Source: an uncultured Flavobacteriaceae bacterium (lineage in GTDB: Bacteria; Bacteroidota; Bacteroidia; Flavobacteriales; Flavobacteriaceae). From it: DNA of 54,373 nucleotides. Below the pieces are notes generated by a model that worked only from the letters and a program-made list of their open reading frames with translations, had not been told where the DNA came from and did no database searches. Below are positions 1 through 8,119 of the stretch, one piece after another (the first letter of the stretch is position 1; the number at the start of each line of letters is the position of its first letter). The stretch lies in NCBI GenBank assembly GCA_949372605.1, contig CASIAE010000010.1:1-54373 (forward strand), in the 5' to 3' direction. The position numbers were made by a program, and so were the translations under genes.

Positions 1-80
1 ATCTCAGAGACTAGGCCATCAGTAGTGCCTAGTATCGACTCGATAGAAACTTTATACAATATTTCTTTTAGCTGTTTCAC
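1..80 (-). CDS. murE: UDP-N-acetylmuramoyl-tripeptide synthetase MurE, N-terminal fragment
   Basis: Only the first 26 codons lie in the window; the rest runs off the left edge. The reverse complement from 80 starts with GTG and reads MKQLKEILYKVSIESILGTT, which resembles the start of flavobacterial MurE. The GTG overlaps the ftsI stop as GTGA, showing tight coupling. MurE would add meso-diaminopimelate to UDP-MurNAc-L-Ala-D-Glu in the cytoplasm. The position directly after ftsI in a mraZ-rsmH-ftsL-ftsI cluster is the usual place for murE. The identification rests on position plus a short N-terminus. Confidence 0.75.
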   Translation of the reverse strand, partial: MKQLKEILYKVSIESILGTTDGLVSE

Positions 81-2062
81 GATAACTCTATTGTAATTTT
101 TTGATTTCCTTTAATTCTTGTCCCTGCATTTAAGGATTGTTTGTTGACTTTACCTGAACCTTTAATTTTAACTTCTAGTCCCATACTTTCGAGTATAAAC
201 AATACCTCCCGTACAGTCAAACCTTTCAAATTAGGTATCGTATTATTTATTAAATCAACTGAAGTTGTTTTAGATTCCAAAGAATTAATCTGGGTGAAAT
301 TAAGATCTGTAGTTATTGGCGTAGCCGTGTATATCTTTTTTGCAATTTTTTTAAATACTGGGGCAGCGACTGTAGAACCATAGTAGCCTAGATTCTTGTC
401 TGGCCTGTGAATCACAACGATACAGGAATACTTGGGAGCTTCTGCTGGAAAATACCCGACAAAACTGGAAATATACTGTACCTCATCTGTTGTGTAATCG
501 ACTTGACAAGTTCCTGTTTTTCCAGCCATCGTAAAAACGTCATTCTTAATTGAGTGTCCAGTCCCCCATTTTTTATCAACCACATTAAACATCATTTGCT
601 GAACTTTATCAACTGTAGACTTTGAACATATCGAAGGATTTAAAATTTCTTTTCCAAAAATTTGTTGGGGTGCATTTCCAATGGTACTGATCTTATTGAT
701 AAATCTTGGCTTTAACATCACACCATTATTGGCAACTGCATTATAAAAAGTTAAAGTCTGAAGCGGAGTTATCGCTACCCCATATCCGTAGGCCATCCAA
801 GGTAATTCCAATCCATCCCAACCAGCGTCAGTAGGATAGGGAATCTTAGGCATTGCTTCTCCGCGTATTGAAAGTCCTAAGCGTTTATTAAGTCCCATGT
901 TGTAGAGTCTATCTACAAATTTTTGTGGGTTTTTCTTGTAGTTGTCATAGATAATCTTTACCAAACCAGTATTTGAGGAAACTTCAAACGCTTTCGCAGC
1001 CGTTAGCGTTCCATACCCTCCTTTTTTAGAATCCCGCACTTTATATTTACCAAAAAATGTGAGTATTCCATTTCCAGTCGAAATAGGTGTGTTTACATCA
1101 ACAACCTTGTCCTCTAGTGCAGCAATCATTGCCATTAGTTTAAAAGTAGAACCAGGCTCATGAGCCTCCCCAACCGCATAATTTAACTTCTCATAATAGG
1201 TTCCTTTGGAGGTTCTGCCAAGGTTGGCAATCGCCTTCACCTTTCCAGTTTTGGTTTCCATAACTACAACACAACCATGATCAGCTTTAAACTTTTCCAA
1301 TTGCTCTAAAAGTGCTGTATGGGCAATGTCTTGAATATTTACATTAATGGTGGTGTGAATGTCAAAACCCTCAGTAGGCTCTTTCTCATTGTTGTCATTA
1401 ATAGGCTTCCACTGTCCGCCTGCAATTTTTTGTTTTAATCGCCTACCCCCATCTCCTTTAAGGTACCGACCAAAAGCACCTTCTAAACCAACGCGAAGAA
1501 AACGACCATCTGTATCTCTCAATTCGTATCCTATTGTGCGTTCAGCAACTCTACCTAATGGATGCTCCCTAATGATTTGCTGCTCCACAATCAACCCTCC
1601 TTTATAGGAAGGTAATTTTAATAAGGGTAATGATTTAAGTTTTTGGAGTTCAGAATAAGTCAATCCTTTCCCGATAAGTAAATACCTGTTTTTATTTTTC
1701 TTAGCCCTTTCAAGTCTTAATAAAAACTGTTCTTGTGTCAAATCTAAAACTGTCGAAAGCCCTTTTGAAAGCAATACTTTATTAGCATTAAAAGCAGTCT
1801 TTGATGGAACCGCCGCATCCCATCGGATTTCGTAACGTGCCACTGAGGTTGCAAGTATGCTTCCATCGTCTGCATAAATATTACCTCTACTGGGCTGTAA
1901 ATCAACATTCTTTACGGTGCGACTGGATGCTAATTCTCGGTATTTTTCGCCTTGAAAAAACTGTAAGTGAATCAACTTACCCGCAAGGAGAAACGAAAAT
2001 AAAATTAACGAGAGCCCTACCAAGTAGGTTCTATTCATTATTTTTTTCTTCTGATTTTCCAT
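77..2062 (-). CDS. ftsI: Division-specific penicillin-binding protein, FtsI/PBP3 type with PASTA domain
   Basis: This is the septal peptidoglycan DD-transpeptidase, which cross-links new wall at the division site. The 661-residue protein has one N-terminal membrane segment (about residues 12-32) and a PBP dimer domain (about 55-215). The transpeptidase domain carries the three expected motifs: STFK at 305-308 with the acylated Ser305, SSN at 362-364, and KTG at 515-517. A single C-terminal PASTA domain (about 597-661) is seen in other Bacteroidota FtsI proteins. The gene starts 4 nt after the ftsL-like stop, and its own stop overlaps the murE start. Both fit co-transcription from the mraZ promoter. 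All catalytic motifs are intact. Confidence 0.95.
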   Translation of the reverse strand: MENQKKKIMNRTYLVGLSLILFSFLLAGKLIHLQFFQGEKYRELASSRTVKNVDLQPSRGNIYADDGSILATSVARYEIRWDAAVPSKTAFNANKVLLSKGLSTVLDLTQEQFLLRLERAKKNKNRYLLIGKGLTYSELQKLKSLPLLKLPSYKGGLIVEQQIIREHPLGRVAERTIGYELRDTDGRFLRVGLEGAFGRYLKGDGGRRLKQKIAGGQWKPINDNNEKEPTEGFDIHTTINVNIQDIAHTALLEQLEKFKADHGCVVVMETKTGKVKAIANLGRTSKGTYYEKLNYAVGEAHEPGSTFKLMAMIAALEDKVVDVNTPISTGNGILTFFGKYKVRDSKKGGYGTLTAAKAFEVSSNTGLVKIIYDNYKKNPQKFVDRLYNMGLNKRLGLSIRGEAMPKIPYPTDAGWDGLELPWMAYGYGVAITPLQTLTFYNAVANNGVMLKPRFINKISTIGNAPQQIFGKEILNPSICSKSTVDKVQQMMFNVVDKKWGTGHSIKNDVFTMAGKTGTCQVDYTTDEVQYISSFVGYFPAEAPKYSCIVVIHRPDKNLGYYGSTVAAPVFKKIAKKIYTATPITTDLNFTQINSLESKTTSVDLINNTIPNLKGLTVREVLFILESMGLEVKIKGSGKVNKQSLNAGTRIKGNQKITIELS

Positions 2063-2066
2063 CTAA

Positions 2067-2378
2067 TTAATCTTTTGAAATAATTATTTTAATTGGAGGT
2101 GTTTTAGCTGGTACAATTCCTAAAGGCCGTAATTCACTAATAATTTTCGTCTCCATTTTGAGATTCATCAAATTCGTACGTTGCTCTATAAACTCACTCT
2201 TTAACATTTTTATATCTTCATTCAGTTTTGCAATCTGAAAAATCTTCCGATCTGCCCCATGTCCACTTGCGATCATAATCAAGGCAAGTGAGGATAAATA
2301 AAGAATGATACGCCAGTTTTTAAATGAGTTATCATTAATCAAGAATTCAATATTTAGAATTGACAATATCTTCTTCAT
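2067..2378 (-). CDS. FtsL-like cell division protein
   Basis: This 103-residue bitopic protein has one membrane segment (about residues 24-40) followed by a charged helical stretch that could form a coiled coil. That is the architecture of FtsL, which recruits FtsI and FtsW together with FtsB/FtsQ. The sequence itself is poorly conserved. The call therefore rests on topology, length and position between rsmH and ftsI, the standard place of ftsL in Bacteroidota. Its ATG overlaps the rsmH stop as ATGA. Confidence 0.8.
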   Translation of the reverse strand: MKKILSILNIEFLINDNSFKNWRIILYLSSLALIMIASGHGADRKIFQIAKLNEDIKMLKSEFIEQRTNLMNLKMETKIISELRPLGIVPAKTPPIKIIISKD

Positions 2379-3278
2379 ATTTTCTCTGCTATTCTGAGCT
2401 TCGCACTTCTGGCCCTATTATTCTTTTTTATTTCTTCTTTAGTAGGCACTTTTAATTTTCCAACTTTTTTCAACGGAAGTGTTCTGTTTCCATAAAAATC
2501 AACTTCTGCCGTCCCTTCAAACCTACCTTCCCTAATAAATCGTTTTACCAGTCTATCCTCAAGAGAATGATATGAAATACAAACCAGCCTTCCTTCAACT
2601 GATAATATTTCAGCCGTTTGGAGCAAGAATGTTTTAATTACTTCGAGTTCTCCGTTGACCTCAATTCTGACAGCCTGAAAAATCTGAGCCATTACTTTAT
2701 GAATGACGTGCTTAGGAAAAGCAGGTGCGAACAAATCGACCAATTGCTGTGTATTATAAAATTTTTTCACATGGCGAGCTTCGATGACCTGAACCGCTAG
2801 CTTAGCAGCATTTCTAAGTTCCCCATAATTACTAAAAATCCTGATCAACTGTTCTTCACTGTAATGGTTTAAAACATGCGCGGCATTGATTGTTGCTTCT
2901 GTATTCATTCGCATGTCTAACGGCCCTTCAAACCGAGTAGAGAAGCCTCTCTCTCCAGTGTCGAACTGATGTGAGGAAACTCCAAAATCTGCTAATATTC
3001 CTGAAACAGACGAGATCCCATAAAATTTTAAATACTGTTTGAAATGAGAAAAGTTGCCTTTGATTAATTTAAATCGTTCGTCAGCAATATTGTTTTTAAT
3101 TGCCTCTGCATCCTGATCAAAAGCAAACAATCTTCCTGATTTGGAAAGCTGATTGAGAATTGCTCTTGAGTGACCCCCCCCCTCCGAAAGTTACGTCGAC
3201 ATAAATCCCATTAGGATCAATATTTAATCCCTGCGTCGCCTCCTCAAGCATTACTGGCTTATGATAAATTGTCTTCAT
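2375..3278 (-). CDS. rsmH: 16S rRNA m4C1402 methyltransferase RsmH (MraW), apparent frameshift
   Basis: RsmH methylates N4 of C1402 in 16S rRNA using S-adenosylmethionine. The ATG at 3278 (reading MKTIYHKPVMLEEA) lies inside the end of mraZ, a normal arrangement. The SAM-binding motif should read VDVTFGGGGHSRAIL, but the glycines are encoded by a run of nine G (plus-strand C-run 3174-3182). Eight would keep the frame. As written, the upstream frame stops about 54 codons in, and the rest (251 residues from the TTG at 3130, including the C-terminal RSAKLR motif) is in another frame. Removing one G gives an intact 300-residue protein of normal RsmH length. A sequencing error in the homopolymer, a slippery tract and a genuine mutation are all possible. 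Confidence 0.85.
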
Positions 3279-3726
3279 TTTGATCCCCCATAACTTCCTC
3301 TGCTAATGCAGCGAAATCAATAGTAGCTTCATCTATTGCTATTTCATAGTGGTCTTTATCCCATATTTCAAGGATATTAACAGCAGAGGAAACGACTACT
3401 TGTTTTGATATATTGGCATGTTTTATTAAATCCTTAGGAATTAACAACCGACCGGTTGCGTCGACTTCAACAAGCTTTACACCGGCAGTAAATCGACGGA
3501 TAAAATCATTGTTTTTTTTATTAAATCGATTAAGCGAATTCACCCTCTCCATCAAACTTTCCCATTGATCCAAAGGGTAGAACTCAAGACAATTATTAAA
3601 TACTGCCCGCTTGAGAACAAAGCTTTTCTGTAGACTCGCAGATAGTTGTTTTTTTAACGCAGCAGGGAGCATTATCCGACCTTTAACGTCAGCTCTACAT
3701 TCATATGTCCCTATAAAATGTTGCAT
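3259..3726 (-). CDS. mraZ: Transcriptional regulator MraZ
   Basis: MraZ is a DNA-binding protein made of two AbrB-like swapped-hairpin domains. It assembles into a ring and, in studied bacteria, regulates its own division/cell-wall operon. The 155-residue protein has the two repeats (about residues 5-50 and 80-125). The first includes the segment ECRADVKGRIMLPAALKK and the second VEVDATGRLLIPKDLI, both typical DxxGRxxxP motifs. It is the first gene of the cluster and overlaps the start of rsmH by 20 bp. Three phased GTGGTA boxes lie just upstream (3766-3791), consistent with autoregulation. Confidence 0.95.
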   Translation of the reverse strand: MQHFIGTYECRADVKGRIMLPAALKKQLSASLQKSFVLKRAVFNNCLEFYPLDQWESLMERVNSLNRFNKKNNDFIRRFTAGVKLVEVDATGRLLIPKDLIKHANISKQVVVSSAVNILEIWDKDHYEIAIDEATIDFAALAEEVMGDQNEDNLS

Positions 3727-3748
3727 TAATTCTATTAGATTTCACAAT

Positions 3749-3791
3749 CAAATATATGATTTTTATACCACTTTTTACCACTTATTACCAC
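3749..3791 (-). promoter_or_regulatory. mraZ promoter with three phased MraZ-type boxes
   Basis: On the minus strand, TATATTTG (3749-3756) matches the Bacteroidota -7 element TAnnTTTG. It lies 23 bp upstream of the mraZ ATG. Directly upstream of it GTGGTA occurs three times at exactly 10-bp spacing: plus-strand TACCAC at 3766, 3776 and 3786. The middle box falls where the -33 element should be. MraZ in other phyla binds arrays of short G-rich repeats at about 10-bp spacing, so these are probable MraZ operator boxes. Binding has not been tested here. Confidence 0.7.
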
Positions 3792-3856
3792 ATTGTTGAT
3801 AAGTTTTACGACTATTTTATTCTCACTCAGAACAGCAGACTAAAATTAAAATCTAA

Positions 3857-3883
3857 TTGATAAAATCGAAATGCATATATTTG
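3857..3883 (+). promoter_or_regulatory. Promoter of the alpha/beta hydrolase-engB unit
   Basis: TTG at 3857-3859 and TATATTTG at 3876-3883 resemble a Bacteroidota -33/-7 pair separated by 16 bp, a little shorter than elsewhere in this window. Transcription would begin near 3889. This argues against the TTG at 3857 as a start codon and favours the ATG at 3905. Confidence 0.5.
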
Positions 3884-3904
3884 TTACTTATAATGAAGTA
3901 TTCA

Positions 3905-4672
3905 ATGAGTGAAATACGAGTAATTACCGATGGCGACTTTAGATATTCCGAAGAAGGAGAAGGCACCCCTGTTGTTATTCTTCATGGGTTGATGGGAGGG
4001 TTAAGCAACTTTAAAGGTGTTTTTGATTTTTTTCCAAAAAAAGGGTATAAAATCATTATACCAGAACTACCTGTATACGATCTTCCCCTGATTAAAACAA
4101 CTGTAAAATCCCTCTCAGAATTTCTGCATAATTTTTTAAAATTCAAGGAATTAGACAATGTCGTTTTATTGGGTAATTCCCTCGGTGGACATATCGGTCT
4201 TCTATATGCGAAATATCATCCTGAATACGTCAAAGGCCTTGTCCTCGCTGGCAGCTCTGGTCTTTACGAAAATTCGATGGGAGACGGCTACCCTAAAAGA
4301 GGTAATTATCAATATATTAAAACAAAAAGTGAAGAGGTTTTTTACGACCCTAAAATAGCCACGAAAGAAATTGTAGACGAGATCTTTGAAACAGTAAATG
4401 ACAGACGAAAGCTAATCAAAACGTTAGCAATAGCTAAAAGTGCGATACGACACAACATGGCGGAGGATCTGCCTAAGATGACAACGAAAACTGCAATAAT
4501 ATGGGGCGCTCAAGACAGCGTTACACCGCCCAATGTAGCAGAAGAGTTTAACACTTTGCTCCCAAACTCAAATCTCTATTGGATCGATAAATGTGGTCAT
4601 GCTCCTATGATGGAACATCCTGATCAATTCAATGAAATTTTACATGCTTGGATGATTGAAAACAATCTTTAA
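3905..4672 (+). CDS. Alpha/beta-fold hydrolase
   Basis: From the ATG at 3905 this is a 255-residue single-domain alpha/beta hydrolase. The nucleophile elbow is GNSLGG with Ser92, the oxyanion loop HG is at residues 27-28, the acid is probably Asp204 in GAQDS, and the general base is His232 in CGHAP. It has no signal peptide, so it is probably cytoplasmic. The substrate cannot be read from the sequence. Longer starts exist (TTG 3857, ATG 3893), but both sit inside or at the end of the predicted promoter. It lies 9 bp before engB and is probably co-transcribed with it. Confidence 0.85.
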   Translation: MSEIRVITDGDFRYSEEGEGTPVVILHGLMGGLSNFKGVFDFFPKKGYKIIIPELPVYDLPLIKTTVKSLSEFLHNFLKFKELDNVVLLGNSLGGHIGLLYAKYHPEYVKGLVLAGSSGLYENSMGDGYPKRGNYQYIKTKSEEVFYDPKIATKEIVDEIFETVNDRRKLIKTLAIAKSAIRHNMAEDLPKMTTKTAIIWGAQDSVTPPNVAEEFNTLLPNSNLYWIDKCGHAPMMEHPDQFNEILHAWMIENNL

Positions 4673-4681
4673 ACCACCCGC

Positions 4682-5287
4682 ATGAACGTTGGCCATGCTG
4701 AATTTGTGATGAGCAATGCTGAAGTTGCAAAATGTCCAAAAAGTCATTTACCCGAATACGCCTTTATCGGTAGGTCTAATGTCGGAAAGTCTTCTTTAAT
4801 TAACATGCTGTGTAATCGTAAAGGCTTAGCTAAAACTTCTTCAAGACCCGGTAAAACCCAGCTAATCAATCATTTTTTAATTAACAAAAAATGGCACTTA
4901 GTCGATTTACCAGGATACGGTTACGCCAGGGTCTCTAAAACACAAAAAAAAGTTTTTCAAAAATTCGTAATAGATTATTTCTTAAAAAGAACTGAATTAA
5001 TTTCTGCTTTTTTGTTGATCGACATAAGACATGAACCTCAGCCAGTCGATCTCGACTTTTTTAAGTGGTTGGGAGAGCACCGAATCCCTTTTTCGATTGT
5101 TTTTACCAAAGCGGATAAACTCAAATCCGGCACTATTAAAAAAAGGATTAACAATTACTTTGATGAACTAAAAAAAGATTGGGAAGAACTCCCTCCTCAC
5201 TTTATCACCTCCGCATCAAAAGGCAATGGTAAAATGGAATTACTTGGCTACATCCAAGAAATAAATGATTCTATTAAGCAAAATTAA
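4682..5287 (+). CDS. engB: Ribosome-biogenesis GTPase EngB (YsxC/YihA)
   Basis: EngB is an essential TRAFAC-class GTPase involved in assembly of the large ribosomal subunit. The 201-residue protein shows the P-loop GRSNVGKS (residues 30-37), the G3 motif DLPGYG, the G4 motif TKAD and the late SA(S) motif SASKGNG. The length is normal for the family. Its stop codon shares a TTAA (5284-5287) with the stop codon of gldC on the other strand. Confidence 0.95.
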   Translation: MNVGHAEFVMSNAEVAKCPKSHLPEYAFIGRSNVGKSSLINMLCNRKGLAKTSSRPGKTQLINHFLINKKWHLVDLPGYGYARVSKTQKKVFQKFVIDYFLKRTELISAFLLIDIRHEPQPVDLDFFKWLGEHRIPFSIVFTKADKLKSGTIKKRINNYFDELKKDWEELPPHFITSASKGNGKMELLGYIQEINDSIKQN

Positions 5288-5622
5288 TTTTCTTTTTTAA
5301 TTTCAAGTTTTTCTGCAAAATACTCGCTAAATTCCTTCATTGTAGCAGCCATTTTTTCATCCTGGGTTGCTCTTAAATAAGTTTCACCCATGGTAACTAA
5401 GCTTTGATGAAAAAACATTTTCATTTGATCTATGGGCATCTCTTTAATCCACAAATCCATTCTTAAAGTTTCTTGCTTCTCCCCATCCCAAATTGACAAA
5501 AGCATCGCTTGAGCATTTTCATTATTGATACCACCATCGGGCGCAGACCATTTTATCTTCTCTGGAATTTTATTTTCATCTAAAGTGATTTCTATGGATA
5601 TTGGACTGACTTTTTTTGACAT
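5284..5622 (-). CDS. gldC: Gliding motility protein GldC
   Basis: GldC is a small protein (here 112 residues) without a signal peptide. In Flavobacterium it is needed for efficient gliding, and it is encoded next to gldB. The sequence begins MSKKVSPISIEITLDENKIP and keeps the conserved WSAPDGG and LRMDLW segments of the family. Its ATG overlaps the gldB stop as TAATG, so the two are translationally coupled. The 3' end overlaps engB by 4 bp, tail to tail. Confidence 0.92.
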   Translation of the reverse strand: MSKKVSPISIEITLDENKIPEKIKWSAPDGGINNENAQAMLLSIWDGEKQETLRMDLWIKEMPIDQMKMFFHQSLVTMGETYLRATQDEKMAATMKEFSEYFAEKLEIKKEN

Positions 5623-6605
5623 TATCTTCGTGGTTTATAATTGGATTTATTAAAAATAGTTTGTGCAGGCAGAGAAATTAGTTGATTGACATCAATTTCA
5701 GGATTACTTTCTACGTAGGACTTTACGATTTGCCAACCCAGCCATTTTCCAATTTCTCCTGGAGACTCATTGTCTATCTCCAAATAAAACTTTGAAAATG
5801 GAGCAGGATCAATAAAACGTTGAATTAGTGCTGGATCTGAATTATATATCAATTGTTTTTCAATAAAAAATTGCCACATGTACAACTCATTGCTTTTAAC
5901 CCATTCCTCTTGATCAATGGTGTATCCAATCTTGATAGCATCATTTTTATTGGGAATGAATAAGTCTTTTAAATACAATTTTTTACCATAAAAAATCATC
6001 TGAGACAAAAGCGTACGATCTTCTGGAGGCTTGACTTTATAATCAGAAATCTTGTCTACAACGTGAGCGCTTAAATATTGCGCATCCATTTCTTGTTTTA
6101 CATAGTTTGAGATCCCTTCATATAGGTAATGATCAGCACCAAAATATGTGTCTAGGGAGATCAAAAGTAATGAATCGTTATAAATTGTTTTGCTTTGATA
6201 GTCAACATTATTAACCAATCCGATCACTTTTGGAATTTGGGTTTTGGGGAAATAATATTTAACGTGTTTAAATAAATACTCCAAGTCTTCTTCCAGAGGA
6301 ACCATCGATGGAAAAACCTCATCAACAGTATCTAAAAGCATCAGCTGCAGGGTGTCTTTTTGACGATTAATCCACACACTGTCTGCAAATATTTTAGGAA
6401 AAAGGAAAGGATAAGTCTTTTTGAGAGCAGGAATAGCATCTGCGGAAGCGCGATGAAATTTAACATCAAACCGATCAATATTTATTATCACTGGAAGAGC
6501 AAGAATTTTAGATTCCAATGAATTTTCTCCCTTACAAGCATTTAAAATCAGAAACAACAAACATCCAAGGAAAATATTCTTAATTATTGCAACAATCAGC
6601 CTCAT
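5622..6605 (-). CDS. gldB: Gliding motility lipoprotein GldB
   Basis: GldB is a lipoprotein required for gliding in Flavobacterium. The 327-residue protein begins with a hydrophobic signal and a lipobox ending LNAC, with the lipidated cysteine at residue 24. The segment INIDRFDVKFHRA and the later WQFFIEKQLIYN region are typical of the family. It is the first gene of a gldB-gldC operon and is divergent from nadE. The gldB-gldC-nadE neighbourhood recurs in flavobacteria. Confidence 0.92.
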   Translation of the reverse strand: MRLIVAIIKNIFLGCLLFLILNACKGENSLESKILALPVIINIDRFDVKFHRASADAIPALKKTYPFLFPKIFADSVWINRQKDTLQLMLLDTVDEVFPSMVPLEEDLEYLFKHVKYYFPKTQIPKVIGLVNNVDYQSKTIYNDSLLLISLDTYFGADHYLYEGISNYVKQEMDAQYLSAHVVDKISDYKVKPPEDRTLLSQMIFYGKKLYLKDLFIPNKNDAIKIGYTIDQEEWVKSNELYMWQFFIEKQLIYNSDPALIQRFIDPAPFSKFYLEIDNESPGEIGKWLGWQIVKSYVESNPEIDVNQLISLPAQTIFNKSNYKPRR

Positions 6606-6648
6606 ATTATTGGATTATTTTTCGCCAGAGCGTATCTTAGTTTTTTTA

Positions 6649-6656
6649 CAAATTTA
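6649..6656 (-). promoter_or_regulatory. Possible gldB promoter -7 element
   Basis: The minus strand reads TAAATTTG, matching TAnnTTTG, 44 bp upstream of the gldB ATG in the short gldB/nadE divergent gap. I see no clear TTG at the expected -33 distance, only a T-rich stretch. Confidence 0.35.
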
Positions 6657-6677
6657 AGCGCTCTAATCGAAAAAAAA

Positions 6678-7472
6678 ATGAAAACACCCGAAAAAGTAAT
6701 TGAATACATTGTAAGTTGGCTAAATCAGTACCGAACCAGATCAAACATGAATGGTTTTGTGGTAGGGGTGTCTGGAGGGGTTGATTCTGCAGTAACCTCT
6801 ACGTTATGTGCCCTAACAAGTGCTCCGGTGATTTGCTTAGAGATCGAAATACACCAACAACACAATCAGATCTCTAGAGCAAATGAGCATATTAAATGGC
6901 TTGAAAACACGTTTAGTAATGTTTCCCACCACAATTTATCACTAAGCGATGTATTCGACAGTTTTGTCAATGAATTGCCCCCGACAGATCTTAAAGACGA
7001 GCAATTGTTAAGCCTGGCCAATACGCGAGCGCGAATGCGAATGTCAACATTGTATTATTTTGCCACCCTAAACAGCTATCTGGTTGCAGGAACTGGAAAT
7101 AAAATAGAAGACTTTGGTGTTGGATTTTATACTAAATACGGAGATGGAGGTGTCGACTTAAGTCCTATTGCTGACCTTTTAAAATCACAAGTTTTTAAAA
7201 TAGCCAAGCAGCTGGACATCATTGAAAGCATTCAATCTGCCGCACCGACAGATGGGCTTTGGGGAGATGACAGAACTGATGAACAACAAATGGGCGCCAG
7301 CTATGATGAACTAGAGTGGGCAATGGAAGCTTTAGAGAAAAAAATCGATATAGATAATCTGACAAAACAGCAAAAAGAAGTGATTAAAATCTATCAAAAA
7401 TTAAATTCTCAAAACAAACACAAGATGGAACCAATTCCAGTTTGTAAGATACCTTGTGCATTATTAGAGTGA
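6678..7472 (+). CDS. nadE: NH3-dependent NAD+ synthetase
   Basis: NadE converts nicotinic acid adenine dinucleotide to NAD+ with ATP and ammonia. The 264-residue protein has the ATP pyrophosphatase P-loop SGGVDS at residues 32-37. It also has the conserved GTGNKIEDFGVGFYTKYGDG and APTDGLW segments. No glutaminase domain is present, so free ammonia or a partner must supply nitrogen. A decayed response-regulator gene follows in the gap to dnaG. Confidence 0.95.
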   Translation: MKTPEKVIEYIVSWLNQYRTRSNMNGFVVGVSGGVDSAVTSTLCALTSAPVICLEIEIHQQHNQISRANEHIKWLENTFSNVSHHNLSLSDVFDSFVNELPPTDLKDEQLLSLANTRARMRMSTLYYFATLNSYLVAGTGNKIEDFGVGFYTKYGDGGVDLSPIADLLKSQVFKIAKQLDIIESIQSAAPTDGLWGDDRTDEQQMGASYDELEWAMEALEKKIDIDNLTKQQKEVIKIYQKLNSQNKHKMEPIPVCKIPCALLE

Positions 7473-7517
7473 TTACTATGTGAAAAAACATTAACTCTAT
7501 GAAAATATAACTTAATA

Positions 7518-8119
7518 TAATTTATCCAAATTATTATTAACTTGTGTTTACTAGATCCGCACCACCTTGGTGATATGTGGTTTCAAAGTCTTCTTAAAAG
7601 ATTGTGATTATGTGAATATTGTTAAATGCGTAAAAAAAATTATCAGGCTATGGAAATAGTCGACAATCATCACATTGATATCTTGATACATTGAAATGAT
7701 GAAAGTCCAATTAACTTAATCACTTTAGCAAAAAAAGTTATCCAGAAATTGAAATTCTTATTTACACTTCGCTTGATGAAAACATTTACTGCTTTCGGCT
7801 CTTAAAGTCTGTTACTATTCGATTTTTATCCATAAATGCGAATATTTATGTTTTGGCAAAAGCAATATCAAAAATCCAGAAAATCTAAATAACCAACAAC
7901 TTTAACAATCAATTAAACTTAGAAATTGATTTAGAAAGACCCAGAAAAAGTTTTGGGAAATTATCTGCAAGGGAAATTGAAGTACTAAAGTATTTAACGG
8001 ATGGAAAAAAGAATCATCAAAATAGCGTAACAGCTCAAAATCAACAAAAAAAGATAGCTAAAAAATATAAAAACAAGATGATACAAAAGCTTAAGGAAAA
8101 TAATATGAATATCTTCTAA
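7518..8119 (+). pseudogene. Decayed NarL/LuxR-type response regulator
   Basis: No intact ORF is present, but the translation keeps the order of a response regulator. A receiver start is seen around 7530-7640 (LLDPHH in one frame, then GFKVFLKDCDYVNIVKCV in another). It continues as MEIVDNHHIDILI (about 7650-7690). After a further frame change one frame runs to 8119 with PEIEILIYTSLDENIYCFRLLKS, LAKAISKI and the LuxR helix-turn-helix segment LSAREIEVLKYLTDGK at 7961-8008. That last frame has one internal stop, TAA at 7886. The recognition helix region (NHQNSVTAQNQQKK) no longer looks like the family. The gene must have lost function through several frameshifts, and its stop overlaps dnaG by 4 bp. 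Confidence 0.8.
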
